Positions 61,008 to 64,000 of a DNA stretch of 64,000 nt are shown piece after piece. Position 1 is the stretch's first letter; each line of letters opens with the position of its first letter. The DNA comes from Variovorax sp. 770b2. Its GTDB lineage: Bacteria; Pseudomonadota; Gammaproteobacteria; Burkholderiales; Burkholderiaceae_C. The stretch covers positions 186,001-250,000 of the forward strand of contig NZ_FOXJ01000008.1 of assembly GCF_900115685.1 (NCBI RefSeq). The letters run 5' to 3'. The position numbers and the translations under genes are program-made. Under the pieces are notes generated by a model. It searched no databases and was not told where the DNA came from. It worked only from the letters and a program-made list of their open reading frames with translations.

Positions 61008-61907
61008 ATGTCGATCCTCGTCAACAAGCACACCCGCGTCCTCACGCAGGGCATCACCGGCAAGACCGGCCAGTTCCACACAGCGATGTGCCGCGACTAC
61101 GGCAACGGCCAGAAGTGCTTCGTCGCGGGCGTGAACCCGAACAAGGCGGGCAAGTCCTTCGACGGCATTCCGGTCTTCGGCACGGTGAAGGACGCGAAGG
61201 CGGAAACCGGCGCCACCGTGTCGGTGATCTACGTGCCGCCGCCGTTCGCGGCGGCCGCGATCGACGAAGCCGTCGATGCGGGAATGGAGCTGGTCATCTG
61301 CATCACCGAAGGCATTCCGGTGCGCGACATGATGCGCACGCGCCACCGCATGGAGGGCAGCAGGACGCTCCTGCTCGGGCCGAACTGCCCGGGGCTGATC
61401 ACGCCCGACGAAATCAAGATCGGGATCATGCCGGGGCACATCCACCAGCGCGGGCGCATCGGCGTGGTGTCGCGCTCGGGCACGCTGACCTACGAAGCGG
61501 CGAGTCAATTGGCGCGCTTCGGCATCGGGCAATCGACGGTGGTGGGCATCGGCGGCGATCCGGTGGGCGGGTTGAAGCACATCGACGTGCTCAAGATGTT
61601 CAACGACGACCCGCGCACCGACGCCGTGATCATGGTCGGCGAGATCGGCGGCAACGAAGAAGAGATCTGCGCGCACTGGATCAAGGACCACATGCGCAAG
61701 CCCGTGGTCGGCTTCATCGCCGGCGCCACCGCGCCGCCCGGCAAGCGCATGGGCCACGCGGGCGCCATCGTCTCGGGCGGGCGCGGCACCGCGCAGGAAA
61801 AACTCGCGGTGATGAAGGCGTGCGGCATCCACGTGACCAGCAATCCGGCGGAGATGGGGAAGCTGCTCGCATCGCTCGTCATTCCCGACTACCTCCCGTT
61901 CGACTGA
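61008..61907 (+). CDS. sucD: Succinyl-CoA synthetase alpha subunit-like protein
   Basis: A 299-aa CoA-ligase alpha subunit. The CoA-binding Rossmann part opens SILVNKHTRVLTQGITGKTG. Then come VSVIYVPPPFAAAAIDEAVD and LLGPNCPGLITPDEIKIGIM. The phosphorylated His is in PPGKRMGHAGAIVSGGRGTA, near residue 246. All expected parts are present, so the pair should be active. The start follows the sucC stop by one base, with GGAGGAG upstream. Confidence 0.92.
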   Translation: MSILVNKHTRVLTQGITGKTGQFHTAMCRDYGNGQKCFVAGVNPNKAGKSFDGIPVFGTVKDAKAETGATVSVIYVPPPFAAAAIDEAVDAGMELVICITEGIPVRDMMRTRHRMEGSRTLLLGPNCPGLITPDEIKIGIMPGHIHQRGRIGVVSRSGTLTYEAASQLARFGIGQSTVVGIGGDPVGGLKHIDVLKMFNDDPRTDAVIMVGEIGGNEEEICAHWIKDHMRKPVVGFIAGATAPPGKRMGHAGAIVSGGRGTAQEKLAVMKACGIHVTSNPAEMGKLLASLVIPDYLPFD

Positions 61908-61957
61908 TCGATCCGATCCGTCGAACGGCCCGCAGATTTCAAGAAAGCACACAACAA

Positions 61958-62728
61958 ATGAAACAGCAGCAATGGGTCCGTTTTGAAGATGCCGGCAAGG
62001 CCACGTTCGGCACCGTGCAGGGCGATGCGGTGCACGAGCACCAGGGCGACATGTACGGAAGCTGCGAGCCCACGGGCCGGGTGTTCGTGCTCGCGGGCCT
62101 GAAGCTGCTCACGCCCAGCGAGCCCACGAAGGTGATCGCGCTGTGGAACAACTTCCATGCGCTCGGCGCGAAGCTGAGCCTGCCGGTTCCCGCGGAGCCG
62201 CTCTATCTGCTGAAGGCGCCCAATTCCTTCGCGGCCCACGGCGATGCGATCCGAAAGCCCCTGTGCGAGGGCAAGGTGGTGTTCGAGGGCGAACTGGGCA
62301 TCGTCATCGGCAAGACCGCCACCGCCGTGGCCGAGGCCGATGCGCTGGACCACGTGTTCGGCTACACCTGCGCCAACGACGTGACCGTCGCCGACATCCT
62401 GAACCGCGACGCATCCTTCGCCCAGTGGGTGCGCGCCAAGGGCTTCGACACCTTCTGCCCGATGGGTCCGGTAGTGGCCACCGGCCTCGATCCTGCAACG
62501 CTCGTCGTGACCACCGTGCTCAATGGCGAGGAGCGCCAGAACTACCCGATCAGCGACATGCGCTTTTCCGTGCAGCAGCTGGTCAGCCTGATCTCGCAGG
62601 ACATGACGCTGAACCCCGGCGACGTGATCCTGTGCGGCACCTCGGTGGGCGTCGGCTCGATGAAGCCGGGCAGCCAGGTGGAGATCGGCATCGAAGGCAT
62701 CGGCAAGCTCTCCAACCGCTTCGGCTGA
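61958..62728 (+). CDS. Fumarylacetoacetate hydrolase family protein
   Basis: A 256-aa FAH-superfamily enzyme. The metal-binding Glu residues are in VVFEGELGIVIGKTATAV. The core reads GYTCANDVTVADILNRDASF, RAKGFDTFCPMGPVVAT and GDVILCGTSVGVGSMKPGSQ. The family includes acylpyruvate hydrolases, oxaloacetate decarboxylases and isomerases. In an oxalate locus a C2 or oxaloacetate-like substrate is plausible but not shown. It lies 50 bases after the sucD-like gene. Confidence 0.87.
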   Translation: MKQQQWVRFEDAGKATFGTVQGDAVHEHQGDMYGSCEPTGRVFVLAGLKLLTPSEPTKVIALWNNFHALGAKLSLPVPAEPLYLLKAPNSFAAHGDAIRKPLCEGKVVFEGELGIVIGKTATAVAEADALDHVFGYTCANDVTVADILNRDASFAQWVRAKGFDTFCPMGPVVATGLDPATLVVTTVLNGEERQNYPISDMRFSVQQLVSLISQDMTLNPGDVILCGTSVGVGSMKPGSQVEIGIEGIGKLSNRFG

Positions 62729-62790
62729 GACGAAGAAAAAGGGGAGCCTTGCCGGCCTCGGCAACGCATTCAAAACTACTGGGGATCGAC

Positions 62791-63801
62791 ATGAAGATTG
62801 CAGTCATCGGCGCAGGCGCCATCGGCGGCCTGGTCGGCGCGAAACTCGCGCTGGCCGGGGAGGACGTCACGTTCATCGTGCGGGGCGCGAACCTCTCGGC
62901 CATCAAGGCGAACGGCTTCAAGCTGGTCTCGGCCGAAGGCCAGGAGCAGGTCGCGCGCAACGTGAAGGCCACCGACAGCTACGAGGAGGCCGGCCCGCAG
63001 GACATCGTCGTCCTCGCGATGAAGGCGCACCAGGTCGAGGCCGTGGCCAACGACGTGCCCAAGCTCTTCGGCCCCGAGACGATGGTGGTGACGATGCAGA
63101 ACGGCATTCCGTACTGGTACTTCCACAACCACGGCGGCGCGCTCGCGGGCACGCCGGTGCGCAGCGTCGACCCCACGGGGCTGGTGGGCGCGAAGGTGCC
63201 GGCCGAGCGGGTGATCGGGTGCGTGGTGTATCCCGCGTCCGAACTCATTGCGCCCGGCGTGGTGAAGCACATCGAAGGCGATCGCTTCCCGGTCGGCGAG
63301 CTCGACGGCTCGTCGAGCGAGCGCGTGAACCGTGTCTCGGCCTGCTTCACCGGCGCGGGCTTCAAGGCACCGGTGCTGGACAACATCCGCGCCGAGATAT
63401 GGCTCAAGCTGTGGGGCAACCTCACCTTCAACCCGATCAGCAGCCTCTCGCATTCGACGCTGGTGGACATCTGCCAGTACCCGCCCTCGCGCGACCTGGC
63501 CGCCGCGATGATGCGCGAGGCCCAGGCCGTCGCGCACAAGCTGGGCATCGAGTTCCGCGTGACGCTGGAAAAGCGCATCGCCGGCGCCGAGAAGGTCGGC
63601 AAGCACAAGACCTCGATGCTGCAGGACGTCGAGGCCGGCCGCGCGCCGGAGATCGATGCGCTGGTGGGCGCGGTGGTCGAGCTGGCGCGCCTGACCGACA
63701 CCTCGACGCCGCACATCGACACCGTCTACACGCTGGTGAAATTGCTGGCGCGCACGATGGAAGACCAGCGCGGCCAGGTCCGGCTTCGCGAAATGGCATG
63801 A
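62791..63801 (+). CDS. Ketopantoate-reductase-like protein, candidate oxalyl-CoA reductase (PanE2-like)
   Basis: A 336-aa ApbA/PanE-family dehydrogenase. The NADP-binding motif is KIAVIGAGAIGGLVGAKLAL (residues 2-21). The conserved Asn is in VVTMQNGIPYWYF and the catalytic Lys/Asn region is EIWLKLWGNLTFNPISSLSH. True PanE works in pantothenate synthesis, but no pan genes are near. In Methylobacterium a PanE homologue (PanE2) reduces oxalyl-CoA to glyoxylate, and this gene stands in an oxc-frc locus followed by pyruvate kinase. The assignment is inference from family and context. GGGGATC precedes the start. Confidence 0.85.
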   Translation: MKIAVIGAGAIGGLVGAKLALAGEDVTFIVRGANLSAIKANGFKLVSAEGQEQVARNVKATDSYEEAGPQDIVVLAMKAHQVEAVANDVPKLFGPETMVVTMQNGIPYWYFHNHGGALAGTPVRSVDPTGLVGAKVPAERVIGCVVYPASELIAPGVVKHIEGDRFPVGELDGSSSERVNRVSACFTGAGFKAPVLDNIRAEIWLKLWGNLTFNPISSLSHSTLVDICQYPPSRDLAAAMMREAQAVAHKLGIEFRVTLEKRIAGAEKVGKHKTSMLQDVEAGRAPEIDALVGAVVELARLTDTSTPHIDTVYTLVKLLARTMEDQRGQVRLREMA

Positions 63802-63817
63802 GAAAGAGCAACACACC

Positions 63818-64000
63818 ATGAGACGCACACGCAGCGCAAAGATCGTCGCCACGCTCGGCCCGGCCACCCCCGACGAGCAAGCCATTCGCGCGCTGTTCGA
63901 GCGCGGCGTGGATGTGTTCCGGCTGAACTTCAGCCACGGCTCGCAGCACGACCATGCGCGCCGGCTGGAGGCCATCCGCCGGCTCGAGCAGGAGTTCGGC
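63818..64000 (+). CDS. pyk: Pyruvate kinase (5' part, cut by the window end)
   Basis: Only the first 61 codons are present. SAKIVATLGPATPDEQAIRA and GVDVFRLNFSHGSQHDHARR are the N-terminal hallmarks of pyruvate kinase, including the active-site Arg in FRLNFSHG. It follows the reductase gene by 16 bases. Glyoxylate assimilated through the glycerate route enters glycolysis at phosphoglycerate, so a pyruvate kinase here makes sense as the exit to pyruvate. Confidence 0.9.
   Translation, partial: MRRTRSAKIVATLGPATPDEQAIRALFERGVDVFRLNFSHGSQHDHARRLEAIRRLEQEFG

Overview
The window is a 64 kb stretch of very GC-rich chromosomal DNA with bacterial gene density. Gene order and protein character point to a betaproteobacterium of the Comamonadaceae, most like Variovorax. 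Supporting signs are the order dusB-fis-purH, algH-ruvX-pyrR-pyrB-pyrC', the pilGHIJ-chpA chemotaxis cluster, and a dispersed GC-rich intergenic repeat seen here in five places. The genus is an inference from gene content, not from any search. No rRNA, CRISPR array or complete insertion sequence was found. One tRNA, tRNA-Arg(CCU), lies at about 49.0 kb.

Layout. 0-10.9 kb: ECF sigma factor with an overlapping membrane anti-sigma candidate, enoyl-CoA hydratase, a DUF2325 protein behind a Fur-like box, M61 peptidase with dsbC, a Ubi-type hydroxylase, an overlapping pair of unknown genes (a glycine-zipper membrane protein and its partner), a MOSC protein and a glycerophosphodiester phosphodiesterase. 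10.9-17.2 kb: a leftward ribose operon rbsB-A-C-R-K-D with a 20-bp LacI-type operator. 17.4-27.4 kb: housekeeping genes (ychF, a trypsin-like protease, GST, a YqaA-type membrane protein, dusB-fis, purH, a PagP-like barrel, hemL, thiD, rubredoxin) and a zeta-toxin relic. 27.5-37.2 kb: pilG-pilH-pilI-pilJ-chpA, ended by a strong terminator. 37.3-43.4 kb: photolyase, algH-ruvX-pyrR, pyrB-pyrC' (the dihydroorotase lacks its metal-binding His residues) and plsC. 43.4-49 kb: an accessory region with very small membrane-protein genes, tandem repeats, poorly conserved genes, an MFS exporter and a nitroreductase flanking a strong operator-like dyad. 49-64 kb: an oxalate utilisation locus.

The oxalate locus is the most interesting system. 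In order it holds a tripartite tricarboxylate-type transporter (tctC-tctB-tctA), a degenerate cytidylate-kinase-like/BON fusion, a divergent Crp/Fnr-family regulator, oxalyl-CoA decarboxylase (oxc), two different formyl-CoA:oxalate CoA-transferases with a stand-alone PAS protein between them, an unknown 110-aa protein behind an AT-rich palindromic leader, a succinyl-CoA synthetase pair, a fumarylacetoacetate-hydrolase-family protein, a ketopantoate-reductase-like protein that in this setting is a candidate oxalyl-CoA reductase, and the start of a pyruvate kinase. This gives an apparent uptake-activation-branch design. Oxalate enters, receives CoA from formyl-CoA or succinyl-CoA, and oxalyl-CoA is either decarboxylated for energy (Oxc) or reduced to glyoxylate for carbon (PanE2-like). 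The same 14-bp palindrome TTGACC-N2-GGTCAA stands before the transporter operon and in the oxc/regulator divergent region. The regulator carries the ExxSR recognition helix known to read TTGA half-sites, so one regulator may control both transport and catabolism.
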